A DNA stretch of 64,000 nt from assembly GCA_964250615.1 (NCBI GenBank), contig CAXUGM010000014.1; one strand, given 5' to 3'. Source of the DNA: Blautia sp900556555. Lineage in GTDB: Bacteria; Bacillota; Clostridia; Lachnospirales; Lachnospiraceae. Shown here one piece after another: positions 50,355-60,936 of this stretch (position 1 is its first letter; each line of letters starts with the position of its first letter). Position numbers and translations under genes: made by a program. The notes beneath the pieces were generated by a model, which saw only the letters and a program-made list of their open reading frames with translations, ran no database searches and was not told the origin of the DNA.

Positions 50355-51374
50355 TTATCTGACTCTGATTTTTGTTCCTGCGTATATGATATCCGGGTTT
50401 TTAATTCCGTTCCATGACTGAAGTTTTTTGACAGTTGTTCCAAAACGCTGTGCAATCCCGGAAAGTGTATCACCTGGCCTGATGGTGTAATAATAGTATG
50501 GCTGATAATCATTAATTTTATCCTGCACCTCCTGATATCGGTCTCCCAGCACAATTTTCCTGATTTCTCCATTTCCGTATTTTCCTTGCCATACTTCTTG
50601 AACCAAAGTGTTTGTAGATGCTCTGGCAATGTGATTTATAAAATCTTGAACCTCCTGATAACGGTTTCCTAATGCTTTCTTTCGTTCTTCCCCAACACCA
50701 TATTTTCCTTCCATCACCGCAGCTGCAAGTTCCAGAATAGTCCCCCCAGGTCCCGTTTCTTCTGGCACAACTGCATTGCCACTTCCATAATCTTTATATC
50801 CATAATCTAAATCCACTGCTCCCTGAATCCCCGGCACACTCCCTTCGCTGGTATATTGCCAGATTGCCTTTTCCCTGACAGATGCTTCTAATGCGTATTG
50901 GGCATACCAAAGTGCATACGGAAGCCTGCTGCGGTCAAGATACTCGTTTAAATACTCAAGATTTGCATAAATCATAGGAATGTATCCCTGTCTTTCTATC
51001 TCTTCACAAAAGGCTTTTGCCATATTAGTAGCCAGATTTTTTGTGATAATTACTCCGTTTTTTCTGGCATATTCTATGGTGTCATATTCTAAATCATACG
51101 CAATAGGCCATGTAATTTTATACTGTCTTGCCAATGCTGCCGTGTATTGTGCTTCTTTTCTTGCCATTTCTGTATTCCATGCATAGGAAAACCAGTATAA
51201 GCCGATGGGAATACCTGATTGAACCGCCCTCTGTGCATTTTGATGAAACTTGTTGTCTATATTATTTTTCCCATATCCAGCCCGGATCATAGCAAACTTT
51301 ATTCCGGCATCTTTTACTTCTTTCCAGTCTATTTCTCCCTGCCACTGACTGACATCAATTCCATTTAATGGCAT
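50355..51374 (-). CDS. GH25 lysozyme with two Cpl-7 repeats and a LysM domain
   Basis: A protein of 339 residues. The GH25 domain (about 3-195) has GIDVSQWQGEIDW and the catalytic acids in YDLEYDT and DLDYGYK. Two Cpl-7 (CW_7) repeats follow, recognisable as GKYGVGEERKKALGNRYQEVQ and GKYGNGEIRKIVLGDRYQEVQ. A C-terminal LysM (YTIRPGDTLSGIAQRFGTTV) binds glycan. It has no signal peptide, as in phage or cytoplasmically stored lysins. It cleaves MurNAc-GlcNAc bonds. It lies between the transpeptidase and the arabinose locus without sharing their function. Confidence 0.92.
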   Translation of the reverse strand: MPLNGIDVSQWQGEIDWKEVKDAGIKFAMIRAGYGKNNIDNKFHQNAQRAVQSGIPIGLYWFSYAWNTEMARKEAQYTAALARQYKITWPIAYDLEYDTIEYARKNGVIITKNLATNMAKAFCEEIERQGYIPMIYANLEYLNEYLDRSRLPYALWYAQYALEASVREKAIWQYTSEGSVPGIQGAVDLDYGYKDYGSGNAVVPEETGPGGTILELAAAVMEGKYGVGEERKKALGNRYQEVQDFINHIARASTNTLVQEVWQGKYGNGEIRKIVLGDRYQEVQDKINDYQPYYYYTIRPGDTLSGIAQRFGTTVKKLQSWNGIKNPDIIYAGTKIRVR

Positions 51375-51465
51375 AAAAAATCACTCCTTCTTTTCTTGAA
51401 CACCTGATATATTCAGGTATTACAATATCACTATATGAAAAGAAGAAGTGAAATGATTATAAACT

Positions 51466-52980
51466 TTATTTTCCCAGTCTTATTACATTCCAGGAAGCTT
51501 TCTTCAGCACGCTTGTCACAATACCGCTATCCAGTTTGCTTCTGTCATCTGCATTTACCGGATAAACTTTTTCTTCCAGCAGGCTGTTTCCTGCCTTCAG
51601 ATCTTCGTTTTCCATCACGATATGCTCTAACAGGCGGTATCCTTCAAAGCTTCTTACATCTGTGGTAAGCTCTACATCTTCCTCCAGGTTACGGTTTACA
51701 GCAAAGATAGTAACTTCATCTTTTTCTTCATTATAAACAGCAATGGATTCCACATCTGTAATCTCATCATGTTTTGCTGTAGCATGTTTTGTTCCTGAAA
51801 TAACAGGCTGCAATGCAATACCACGGCCATATTTTGATGCATGCATAAATGGATAGAAGATGGTCTGTTTCCATGCTCCCCCTGCTGCATCTGTCATAAT
51901 CGGAGCGATTACGTTTACCAACTGTGCCAGACACGCCATTTTCACACGGTCTGCATGCTTCATCAGGGTAATCAGCATCAAACCTACTAAAAGGGCATCT
52001 TCAAAATTATAGATATCCTCCAGCATCGGTGGTGCTACCTGCCATGGATGATTTTCTGTGATGTCATCATCGGCAGCATTGGAATGGAACCATACATTCC
52101 ATTCATCAAAACTTAAATTCATGGTCTTTTTACTGCGTTTTTTTGCTTTTACATAATCACAGGTGGAAATGATTGTGCGGATAAAATCATCCATATCATC
52201 AGACTGTGCCAGATAATCATTGCTGTCATTATCACGGTTTCCATAATACTGATGCATGGAAATATAATCTACATAATCATAGGTATGAGACAATGTCACT
52301 GCTTCCCAATCCGGGAATGTTGGCATATCACGATTAGAGCTTCCGCAAGAAACCAGCTCGATGCTCGGATCAATGAGACGCATCGCCTTTGCTGTTTCCT
52401 CTGCCAGACGTCCATACTCTTCCATGGTCTTATGACCAATCTGCCACGGTCCGTCCATCTCATTTCCAAGACACCATACTTTAATATTATGCGGGTCTTT
52501 TACACCGTGTTTGATACGAAGATCACTGTACTTTGTTCCAGAAGGATGATTGCAATACTCCAGAAGATTACATGCATCCTGAATTCCTCTGGTTCCCAGG
52601 TTCACTGCCATCATAACTTCTGAATTTACCTGTTCTGCCCATTTTGAAAATTCATTTAAACCAATCTCATTCTTTTCCAGGCTTCTCCATGCCAGCTCCA
52701 GACGGTGAGGTCTTTCAGAAACAGGCCCTACGGAATCTTCCCAGTAAAAATTAGAAACAAAGTTACCACCCGGATAACGGATAATCGGCACATCCAGTTC
52801 TTTTACAAGCTGTACTACATCCTGACGGAATCCGTCCTTGTCTGCTGCCGGATGTCCCGGCTGGTAAATCCCCTCATACACAGCTCTTCCCAGATGTTCA
52901 ATAAAAGAACCGTAGATACGTTTGTCAATAGGTGCAATCTGGAATTCTTTGTCCAGAACCATTTTTGCTCTTCTGCTCAT
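51466..52980 (-). CDS. GH51 alpha-N-arabinofuranosidase
   Basis: A protein of 504 residues of the GH51 family. The catalytic acid/base Glu is in WCLGNEMDGPWQIGH and the nucleophile region in LSFDEWNVWF. FGSFIEHLG-like YGSFIEHLGRAVY and RYPGGNFVSNFYWEDSVGP are the family blocks. It releases terminal L-arabinofuranose from arabinoxylan, arabinan or their oligosaccharides in the cytosol (no signal peptide). The start MSRRAKMVL has an AAGTGAGG site; a longer reading overlaps GH31. It is the last gene of the arabinose operon. Confidence 0.93.
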   Translation of the reverse strand: MSRRAKMVLDKEFQIAPIDKRIYGSFIEHLGRAVYEGIYQPGHPAADKDGFRQDVVQLVKELDVPIIRYPGGNFVSNFYWEDSVGPVSERPHRLELAWRSLEKNEIGLNEFSKWAEQVNSEVMMAVNLGTRGIQDACNLLEYCNHPSGTKYSDLRIKHGVKDPHNIKVWCLGNEMDGPWQIGHKTMEEYGRLAEETAKAMRLIDPSIELVSCGSSNRDMPTFPDWEAVTLSHTYDYVDYISMHQYYGNRDNDSNDYLAQSDDMDDFIRTIISTCDYVKAKKRSKKTMNLSFDEWNVWFHSNAADDDITENHPWQVAPPMLEDIYNFEDALLVGLMLITLMKHADRVKMACLAQLVNVIAPIMTDAAGGAWKQTIFYPFMHASKYGRGIALQPVISGTKHATAKHDEITDVESIAVYNEEKDEVTIFAVNRNLEEDVELTTDVRSFEGYRLLEHIVMENEDLKAGNSLLEEKVYPVNADDRSKLDSGIVTSVLKKASWNVIRLGK

Positions 52981-53000
52981 AAGTAAAACCTCACTTCCTA

Positions 53001-55011
53001 TCATCTTGTTTTCAATTTTCCGATAAATTCTGGATGTCTTCCGTCTCTGATAAATACCGGGATTTTTTCTAATGGTGCATCTACAATAACTTCCTGTCCT
53101 CCCATAAAGAGTTCTCCTGTGTATAAATCTGTCCATGTAGCACCAAAAGGAAGATATACTTTCCTCTGCATCATATCTTTATATGCTACAGGTGCAACCA
53201 GTAAATCACTTCCATACATGTACTGTTCTTTCACTTCCCAGCACTTTTTATCCTCTGGAAATTCATAAAACATAGTACGCATAACAGGACTTCCTTTTCT
53301 ATGAGCCTCTTCCATTAAGGTTCTGGTATAATCACGCATACATTCCCTGAATGCAATATAACTGCACATAATTTCATATACTTCTTTCCCAAAACTCCAT
53401 ACTTCGTTATCTCCACCTGTATGGCAGTTTGGCTGGCCATCACTTCCAGGAAGCATAGTTGCAGGCATCCTGTCTCCATGTAACCGCATAACCGGGCAAA
53501 ATGTTCCATACTCGAACCATCTCACTAACAGCTGGCGAAAACTCTCATCTTCTGGATTTCCGCCGGCAAATCCACCAATGTCTGTAGTCCACCAGGGAAT
53601 ACCTGCCAATCCCATATGGAGCCCTGCACAGATTTGTTTACGGAAATCCTCATACGTAGAGTGTATGTCCCCAGACCATACCAATGCTCCATACCGCTGG
53701 CTTCCAGCCCACGCACACCGGACTAAATTCACTACATTTTCCTGCCCCTCTTCTGTCATTCCTTCATAAAAGGTTCTGGAATACATTTGAGGATAAATAT
53801 TTCCTATTTGCAGATTAGGTCCCAGATGATAGCGGTAATTGTCAAAATCATACACACCAAATTCCGGTTCTGCTTCATCAAGCCAGAAAATTTTTATTCC
53901 ATGGTCATAGTAATTTTTCTTACATTTTTCCCATACAAATTTTCTTGCCTCTGGATTCGTTGCATCGAAAAATAAACTGTCTCCCCCAAATGTCATAGAA
54001 ATATTTACTCCCATTTCCGGTTTTACCAGTAAATTTCTCTCTTTCATCTCCTCAAAATTTTCACTTCTCAAATCAATCTGAGGCCACACAGAAACCATAA
54101 GTTTTATTCCCATATCTTCAAGCTCCTGATTCATTGCTTTGGGGTTAGGGAAAAATTTCTCATCAAATCGGAAATCTCCCATTCTTGGCCAGTGGAAAAA
54201 GTCGATGACAATCACATCTAATGGGATATTCCTTTTCTTATACTCTCTTGCCACATTCAGAACTTGTTCCTGATTCCAATATCTTAGTTTACACTGCCAA
54301 AAATCCCAAACCATATTCTGGCATCATAGGAACTTTTCCTGTAACTTCTGCATACGCTTCCTCAATTTCAGCCGGGGTATCTCCTGCTGTAATCCAATAG
54401 TCTAACTGTTTTGTGCTGTAAGCCTCCCATTGAGTGACATTTTTTCCAAACGTCACTCTTCCTACTGCCGGATTATGCCATAAAAATCCATAGCCTTTGC
54501 TGGAAAGGACAAATGGAATACTTGCCTGAGAGTTTCTGTGAGCCAGTTCCATGGTACAATGCTTTAAATCCATGATTTCCTGCTGGTACTGGCCCATTCC
54601 AAACAATTTTTCTTCCGCACAACTTTCAAAACTGGCTGTCAGTCTATAATCTCCTCCAATGATAGGCTTAAATTTTCTGGCATATAAGTTTAAAGCTCCA
54701 TGCCATCCCTGTTCTTCTAAAAGCAGTTCATTCTTTTGATTATAAAAAGCCAAGGTTCCTGTTTTCGACCAGGCATCTTCTGTTAAAACAGCCTTAATCT
54801 TGCCATTTGTAATGCTTGCCTGCTGTGTACTGATTTCAAGAATGGGATTCTTTGTCTCCTTCACAGGTAACAATGCGTAATCTGTGTCCTGTATCTCTCC
54901 CATCATGGTACTACGTACACGGAAACTATTATCTCCCCACGGTTCCACAACCAGCTTTTCCCCATTAAATGTCCATATTAATCGATTTCCACTTTTACTA
55001 ATTTTTCCCAT
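53001..55011 (-). pseudogene. GH31 alpha-glycosidase (alpha-xylosidase-like), interrupted by a one-base frameshift
   Basis: The N-terminal part (54289-55011, MGKISKSGN to GLGFLAV) and the C-terminal part (53001-54314) read as one GH31 enzyme of about 670 residues when a run of five T in the coding strand near 54300 is shortened to four, giving GLGFWQCKLRYWNQEQ. With five T the first frame stops at GTG-TAA. The C-terminal part holds the catalytic nucleophile segment WLDEAEPEFGVYD, and the downstream DRMPATMLPG region and domain C are intact. It may be a sequencing slip, a phase-variable tract or a true loss of function. The intact neighbours argue that the gene was recently functional. Confidence 0.85.
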
Positions 55012-55036
55012 TTTACTTCTCCAATTTCTATATTTA

Positions 55037-55939
55037 TCAGCCTTTTACGGCACCAATCATAACACCTTTTTCAAAATATTTTTGAATAAATGGATATACA
55101 CATAGAATTGGTACTGTAGATACAATAATTGCAGCATATTTTACCTGATCTGCAAACATCTGTCCATAACCTCCAGCTCCAGCACCTGTACCATTTGCAA
55201 AAGCTTCATTCAAAAGAAGAATGCTTCTTAATACAATCTGCAAAGGATCGTTGGCATTATTGCTATTAAACATCAAAGCATTAAAGAAATCATTCCAGTG
55301 ATATACTGCATAGTATAAAATTAAAACTGCAATTACCGCTTTAGACAACGGTAACACCACTGAAAAGAAATATTTAAAATGAGAACATCCGTCAATCACT
55401 GCCGCTTCATATAAATCGTTAGGTATGGAGCTTTCGATAAATGTTCTTGCTATAATCAAATTATAGGTATTTACTAATACCATAACCACTAAGATGGTCT
55501 TCGTGCTAATCAGTCCAAGAGAACTAATCGTCATGTAAAGTGGAACCAGCCCTCCATTAAAAAACATAGTGAACACAAAATAAAACATTATTTTCCCACG
55601 GCCTTTAAAATCTGGTCTAGATAATGCATAAGCCGCTGGCATAGTTACTGCCATGTTTAAGGCTGTTCCCACAACTACATAAAAAATAGTATTTAAATAT
55701 CCTTTCCAGATACGAGCATCCTGAATAATCTGCTGAAATCCATAAAAATTAATATCCTTAGGCCAGAAAATTACTTTTCCCTGATTTACTAAATTTGAAT
55801 TGCTGATTGAAGCAATAATGACAAACCAAAGTGGGTACACAATAATAATAAATGTAATAATACTCAGAATCAGCACCACTGCTCCAAAAATCTTATCAGC
55901 TGCTGATTTTTCTTTTATCTGATTTATTCTTTTTGCCAT
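55037..55939 (-). CDS. Carbohydrate ABC transporter permease (LplC/CUT1-type)
   Basis: An inner-membrane subunit of 300 residues with about six helices (IFGAVVLILSIITFIIIVYPLWFVIIASI and others). The EAA-type loop is ESSIPNDLYEAAVIDGCSHFKYFFSVVLPLSKAVI, which contacts the ATPase. No ABC ATPase is encoded here, so a shared ATPase such as MsmX is expected. It partners the permease at 55950-56858 and the binding protein at 56933-58558 for oligosaccharide import. Confidence 0.93.
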   Translation of the reverse strand: MAKRINQIKEKSAADKIFGAVVLILSIITFIIIVYPLWFVIIASISNSNLVNQGKVIFWPKDINFYGFQQIIQDARIWKGYLNTIFYVVVGTALNMAVTMPAAYALSRPDFKGRGKIMFYFVFTMFFNGGLVPLYMTISSLGLISTKTILVVMVLVNTYNLIIARTFIESSIPNDLYEAAVIDGCSHFKYFFSVVLPLSKAVIAVLILYYAVYHWNDFFNALMFNSNNANDPLQIVLRSILLLNEAFANGTGAGAGGYGQMFADQVKYAAIIVSTVPILCVYPFIQKYFEKGVMIGAVKG

Positions 55940-55949
55940 GTCACGCCTC

Positions 55950-56858
55950 CTACATTAAACCGGTTCCTGTCACTCTTTTTGACAAATGATTAGTCACCAC
56001 TAAGAAAACAAAATTAATCAACGTATTAAACAATCCTACAGCAGCACCAAAGCTAAATTGGGTAGATTTAATACCAACAGTGTAAACATATGTAGAAATA
56101 ACCTGAGAAGCTCCAAGATTAAGGCTGTTCTGCATCAGGAACACTTTATCAAATCCAACATTCAAGATATTACCCATATTGAGAATTAAAATAATCATAA
56201 TCGTAGGAAGTATTGCCGGAAGGTCTACATGAATCATTGTCTGCCAGCGGTTTGCACCATCCATTTTGCAGGCATCGTACAACTGGGTGTCCACGGAAGA
56301 CAGTGCTGCAATAAAAATAATACTGTTCCAGCCCATGGTCTGCCATACACCTGACAAAACATAAACCGGCATAAACGCTTTTTCTGACCCCATTAAATTC
56401 ACATTTTCTCCAACTAGATGAAGACTTTTTAAAAAACCATCAATCACACCTGTTCCATCTGCCAACATAATTCTCAAGATAGACACCATAACAACCACGG
56501 AAATAAAATATGGAATATAAACAGTTGTCTGTACTGTTCTTTTCCACTTTTTATTTTTCAATTGATTAATTACCATAGCCAAAATGATAGGTATCGGAAA
56601 TCCAACAACAATACTTGCAAATGCGATGACGAATGTATTTTTTAAAGTCACCCAGAACATCGGACTATCAAAATATTGCTTAAAGTATTTTAGTCCCGCC
56701 CAGGCACCTCCTGTAATTCCTTTTGTGAAATCATAATCGCGAAATGCAAGCTGGATTCCATACATAGGAACATAACAGAAAATTAAAATATATAGCATAG
56801 CCGGAAGAAGCATAATCCAAAGCTGCCAATTTTTCCGAAAATATCTTTTTACTTTCAC
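55950..56858 (-). CDS. Sugar ABC transporter permease (LplB-type)
   Basis: A membrane subunit of about 302 residues with six helices (WIMLLPAMLYILIFCYVPMYGI near the N terminus). The coupling loop is DTQLYDACKMDGANRWQTMIHVDLPAILPTIMIIL. I start at the GTG with AGGAG 11 bases upstream; an in-frame TTG 30 bases earlier is the alternative. It follows the binding protein gene after a hairpin that may lower permease expression relative to it. Confidence 0.9.
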   Translation of the reverse strand: MKVKRYFRKNWQLWIMLLPAMLYILIFCYVPMYGIQLAFRDYDFTKGITGGAWAGLKYFKQYFDSPMFWVTLKNTFVIAFASIVVGFPIPIILAMVINQLKNKKWKRTVQTTVYIPYFISVVVMVSILRIMLADGTGVIDGFLKSLHLVGENVNLMGSEKAFMPVYVLSGVWQTMGWNSIIFIAALSSVDTQLYDACKMDGANRWQTMIHVDLPAILPTIMIILILNMGNILNVGFDKVFLMQNSLNLGASQVISTYVYTVGIKSTQFSFGAAVGLFNTLINFVFLVVTNHLSKRVTGTGLM

Positions 56859-56890
56859 TTTCTTTATTTCTCCTCTCTTCAAACTCAAAA

Positions 56891-56925
56891 GGCTGTTGCA
56901 TTATTTTTCACGAATTGCAACAGCC
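56891..56925 (-). terminator. Intercistronic hairpin after the sugar-binding protein gene
   Basis: GGCTGTTGCA and TGCAACAGCC form a 10-bp perfect stem, followed on the minus strand by TTTT. It probably acts as a leaky terminator or mRNA stabiliser so that the binding protein is made in excess. Confidence 0.7.
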
Positions 56926-56932
56926 CTTTCTC

Positions 56933-58558
56933 TTATTCTCCTAAGTATTTATCAAACGCACCCTGACGGATTTCTAGTACCTGGTCAAGACCTGCATCTT
57001 TTACACTCTGCACATAAGAATCCCATTCAGCTTCTATATCAGCTTCTCCAGTAATCCATAAAGACCACTTATTGTCAATAATATTGTTAATGTTTGCCTG
57101 ATTCATTGCCATAGTGTTCTGTTCTTCATCTGTATATTTCATAAAGAGCTGAGGATAATATATATTTTCATTGTTCTTAGCAAGTGCCTCTTCATAAACG
57201 GTTCTTTCGTTCAATGCGTTTTCCATATCCTGAGACATTTCAATATTTACACTCTCACGGATATACAGAGGACCAAAGTCAGCAAATGTACTTGTCCATT
57301 TCCATGTTCCCGGATCCATATTTTCATCCTGCGGCGGAAGAACTTTATAGTTGTTATCATCTATTTTTTCCACACATCCATCGGAAACACCACCAAACAA
57401 TACTTCTATAGATCTTGTCTTATCATAAAATCCATCAATAAATTTCATAGCTGCTGCTTTATCTGAACATTTAGAACTCATGCAAATTCTGTTTGCCTGC
57501 ATATTCAACTGATCCATATCATAATTCCAATATGTTTCATAAGTACCTGCTTCCACTCCATCATCATAAACTAACGGTGCCAGTGCAATATACTGATCAG
57601 ATAATGCACCAAATTTATCTGTTTCTTCCCATCCAAAGCATGCACCTACAAGAGCTTCTCCCTTCTCATTACCTCTGGATAAAGACTGATATGCTGAGTA
57701 ATCATTTGTGATAGCATTCTTATTAATTAATCCCTCAGAATACCAACGGCTCATAGTTTTGATAAAAGATTTATAACGCTCATCAATCGCATAACACTTA
57801 ACAGTTTTATCTTCCACAAAATAACCGTCGGTTGCGATATCTGTTAATTGAATTCCCATGGAAGGAAGAAGTTTTAATAAAGAATATGCAGAATTAAACC
57901 ATGCATTATTTCCACCATACGCATTATAATCTAACGGAACTTCGTCACTCGGATCTCCATTTCCATTTGCATCTTCTTTTTCAAATGCTTTTAACACTTC
58001 CTCAAATTCAGAAAAAGTAGTCGGCACCTGCAGCCCTAAATTGTCAAGCCAGGTTTTATTTAAAAATAATACCGTATTTGTTTCCGGCCAGACAGTCTGC
58101 ATTTTGGGAATACCATAGATTTTTCCGTTTCCTGCTGTTGCCAACACTTTTGTATCCGGAACATCGGTAAACATTTCCTGAATATTAGGTGCATTTTCTT
58201 CAATCAATGGGGTTAAATCTTCAAACAATCCTGTGTATTTCGTATAATCAGAATCTGTCGTTGCATTGATTAAAATATCCGGAATGTCCGCAGAAGCAAA
58301 TCTTGTAGACTTTACGGTTTCCCAATCCTGGCGGATCTGTTCCCATTCAATTTCTACACCGGCTTCTTCCTCCAGTTCCTGGAGCCACTCCATTTCCTCC
58401 ACATCCTGAGTAGCGGAGTGAGATACAAATAAAGCCTTTAACTTTGTTTTTCCATCTGCTGTTTTTTCCGGCTCACTGTTCCCTCCTTTTCCACATCCGG
58501 CCAGAGTACTCATCACCATAATGCTGGCTAATACCATAGATACTACTTTTTTCTTCAT
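56933..58558 (-). CDS. Extracellular sugar-binding lipoprotein
   Basis: A protein of 541 residues with a lipoprotein signal: MKKKVVSM, hydrophobic stretch and lipobox LAGCGKGG. The mature part is a family 1-like solute-binding fold with LFVSHSATQDVEEMEWLQELEEEAGVEIEW and the Trp/Tyr-rich sugar-contact segments. It delivers arabinose-containing oligosaccharides to the two permeases; the substrate is inferred from the neighbouring GH127 and GH51. It follows GH127 by 22 bases. Confidence 0.9.
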   Translation of the reverse strand: MKKKVVSMVLASIMVMSTLAGCGKGGNSEPEKTADGKTKLKALFVSHSATQDVEEMEWLQELEEEAGVEIEWEQIRQDWETVKSTRFASADIPDILINATTDSDYTKYTGLFEDLTPLIEENAPNIQEMFTDVPDTKVLATAGNGKIYGIPKMQTVWPETNTVLFLNKTWLDNLGLQVPTTFSEFEEVLKAFEKEDANGNGDPSDEVPLDYNAYGGNNAWFNSAYSLLKLLPSMGIQLTDIATDGYFVEDKTVKCYAIDERYKSFIKTMSRWYSEGLINKNAITNDYSAYQSLSRGNEKGEALVGACFGWEETDKFGALSDQYIALAPLVYDDGVEAGTYETYWNYDMDQLNMQANRICMSSKCSDKAAAMKFIDGFYDKTRSIEVLFGGVSDGCVEKIDDNNYKVLPPQDENMDPGTWKWTSTFADFGPLYIRESVNIEMSQDMENALNERTVYEEALAKNNENIYYPQLFMKYTDEEQNTMAMNQANINNIIDNKWSLWITGEADIEAEWDSYVQSVKDAGLDQVLEIRQGAFDKYLGE

Positions 58559-58580
58559 GCTTGTTTCCTCTCTTTCCTTT

Positions 58581-60836
58581 TTAATTTTTATGCCTCTTTA
58601 CATAAATTTCGTCAAAAATACGGCACAATCCGATTTTACTCTGGAACTTTATGACCGTCTTCCCGTCTTCCCCAAAGCATTCCGGTGGAAGAACTATTTC
58701 TTGCAAAAAGTATTCTTCCTGGATGCCATTTACCTGAAATTCCTTCTCAAAACCACCCGTAGCAGTGATTGTAAACACACTTCCTTCATCTTTTTTTGAA
58801 AGTGTCATGCAGACAGTTGCTCCCTCTATTTCCCCCTGAAGTTCATAGGAAAACCAACCATCTTCTTTACAATAACGAGATGGATGTCCATCCACCATTT
58901 CAGCATCTGTAAATTCTCCACGGATACGATGAGCCAGTTCATACTGATCGTTCCCAACAGGGAGAACATCCAATTGCTCCTTTTTCAATCTGTATCTTCT
59001 CTCTTCTCTTTCTTTAAGAATTTCTAACTCCTTAGAATCCTCCGAATAAATAGACCAATATATTCCGTAACGTTCCCGGTATCTTAAATAATGAGGTGTG
59101 AACGTGAGAATTCGTCCCTGATTCTCAATGGTAAATTCTATTTTTCCAGGTGTTTTTTTCAAAAACTGTTCTGGATATTGTCTAAACTCCTCGAAATCTT
59201 TTTCATCTAAAATAAGATAATCCGGAATAATCATTTCTTTTTGAGGAACCAGGACATTTACACCCGTATAAATTTGATCCATTTGTTCTATTCCTAAATC
59301 TGCACTTAAAACATATGGTCCATATTGAAATGCAAGAACATGAGGATTGTCTGGAAGACTCTTAGCTATAAGTTCCATGGAATACACAATTTCTATAGCG
59401 TTTCCTTTTTCCAAACCTCCATCCAGTGAAATCCAGTCGCTTCCTACGGATGCTGAAATCCCATGTTCCTGAATCACCGGTGTCTGTGTATTCCATTCTG
59501 GAATCAGGAGAGAGATTTTCTTTCCTTCTGCATTTACTTTCTGTTCTGCTACCAGAATTTTTATCTGATATAGGTTTTCTTTCTGCTCACAGGAAATATC
59601 CAGCTTCAAGCCTCCCTCTTCCCATGTAATTTCACTGTCCTCATACCGGAGCATATACATGGTATTTTCATCCCTATACGCTGCCCCTTCATGAAGCTTT
59701 GTGAAGTTCTCCATGCCACTCCCGGTGCAGCACCAGAAGCTGTCATAAGGTGTGCTGTAAACTTTAAAGTATCCTGATGCCATAGGCTGAAAATATGTAG
59801 TCATTCCTGTTTCCGGATTCTGCGAAGACAAAATCGCATTCAAATATGTATGCTCATAAAAATCCGCATATTTTCTTTCTTTTGTCAATTCAAATAATTC
59901 TTTCGTAAGCTTCAGCATATTATAAGTATTGCAGGTTTCACAATTACATGCTGTCCTCTCTCCGTCTAAGATATCAGGCTTTCCAAAATGCTCCCATTCA
60001 CTATTTCCGCCTGTAATATAGGAATGATGCTCAACCACCATATTCCAGAAATTTTTTGCAACTTCCAGATAAAATGATTCTCCCAGTAAAACATATCGTT
60101 TTAAAGCACCTAATACTTTCGGAATCGTGGTATTTGCATGAAGTCCATTGAGAATATCTTCTCCTTCGTATAGTTTCTGAAACAAAGTCATTTCGTCAAA
60201 CTGGTGTGCTGCTTTTATAAATCTTTCATCTTCAGTGATAGCATATAAATCATATAAACAGTCATTCATGCCTCCATATTCTACTGCTAACACCTGCTTC
60301 TGTGTTTCTTCTGTCCATGCAGTACACCGTCTGTAAATCCAAACTCCTAATTTAGAAGCCACTTTTTTAACCGTTTCATTTTTCGTATAAGTATATACAG
60401 AAATTAATCCGCTTAATATTTTATGCATGGTGTACCATGGAACCCAAGCCGGCTTTTTATTTTCTACTCTGTCGAAAATTTCTTCCTGGCTGGCAAACAG
60501 AAATCCATCTTCTCTCTGACATTTCTCTAACGCTGTTGTTATATATGTCAGACGTTCCAGCAGTTCTTGATTTCCTGTATATCCATACGCCTGAGCAATT
60601 GCTGTCATATAATGTCCCAATGTATGTCCCTGAATTTCTGTTTCTTCCCATCCCTGATACCGCTCTTTTGGTGGAACAAAACCTGCTGTCTCAAAAAAAC
60701 CTGCCATAAGTCTATCTGGATCCAATGAACACAAATAGGAAAGTTCTAGATTAAATGCATGATTTTTATATCTATCCTTGATCCTTACTGTTCCGTAAGG
60801 AAAATCTTTTACCTGTTTTTGTATTTTATCATTCAT
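58581..60836 (-). CDS. GH127 beta-L-arabinofuranosidase
   Basis: A protein of 751 residues. Zinc-thiolate residues of GH127 are visible in ACNCETCNTYNMLKL (the Glu and Cys set) and in FWCCTGSGMENFTKL (the two catalytic Cys). An (alpha/alpha)6 barrel (about 60-420) and beta-sandwich domains complete the family. It releases beta-L-arabinofuranose, as found on hydroxyproline-linked plant arabinans. The start MNDKIQKQ has AGGAGG upstream. It is the first gene of the operon, directly after the AraC-controlled promoter. No signal peptide, so it acts on imported sugars. Confidence 0.9.
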   Translation of the reverse strand: MNDKIQKQVKDFPYGTVRIKDRYKNHAFNLELSYLCSLDPDRLMAGFFETAGFVPPKERYQGWEETEIQGHTLGHYMTAIAQAYGYTGNQELLERLTYITTALEKCQREDGFLFASQEEIFDRVENKKPAWVPWYTMHKILSGLISVYTYTKNETVKKVASKLGVWIYRRCTAWTEETQKQVLAVEYGGMNDCLYDLYAITEDERFIKAAHQFDEMTLFQKLYEGEDILNGLHANTTIPKVLGALKRYVLLGESFYLEVAKNFWNMVVEHHSYITGGNSEWEHFGKPDILDGERTACNCETCNTYNMLKLTKELFELTKERKYADFYEHTYLNAILSSQNPETGMTTYFQPMASGYFKVYSTPYDSFWCCTGSGMENFTKLHEGAAYRDENTMYMLRYEDSEITWEEGGLKLDISCEQKENLYQIKILVAEQKVNAEGKKISLLIPEWNTQTPVIQEHGISASVGSDWISLDGGLEKGNAIEIVYSMELIAKSLPDNPHVLAFQYGPYVLSADLGIEQMDQIYTGVNVLVPQKEMIIPDYLILDEKDFEEFRQYPEQFLKKTPGKIEFTIENQGRILTFTPHYLRYRERYGIYWSIYSEDSKELEILKEREERRYRLKKEQLDVLPVGNDQYELAHRIRGEFTDAEMVDGHPSRYCKEDGWFSYELQGEIEGATVCMTLSKKDEGSVFTITATGGFEKEFQVNGIQEEYFLQEIVLPPECFGEDGKTVIKFQSKIGLCRIFDEIYVKRHKN

Positions 60837-60867
60837 CAATGCCGCCTCCTCTCTCAAGTGCAGGCTC

Positions 60868-60896
60868 ATTATATCCTGGGATTTTTCTTACGTAAA
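60868..60896 (-). promoter_or_regulatory. Promoter of the arabinose-glycan operon
   Basis: TTTACG (60891-60896), 17 bases, TATAAT (60868-60873). The poor -35 fits dependence on an activator. Confidence 0.65.
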
Positions 60897-60915
60897 TATC
60901 ACAATTCCTTAATAG

Positions 60916-60930
60916 GTGTCATTTTGTCAT
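60916..60930. promoter_or_regulatory. Operator-like site 1 for the AraC-type regulator
   Basis: GTGTCATTTTGTCAT, about 20 bases upstream of the operon -35. It matches sites 2 and 3 and can also be read as a direct repeat TGTCA-TTT-TGTCA, usual for AraC-family sites. Confidence 0.6.
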
Positions 60931-60936
60931 ATCTTA

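Noticed and set aside
54289..54314. Programmed +1 frameshift in GH31
   Set aside because: No stimulatory element or conserved slippery signal is evident; a homopolymer indel is simpler. It is kept only as a minor alternative.
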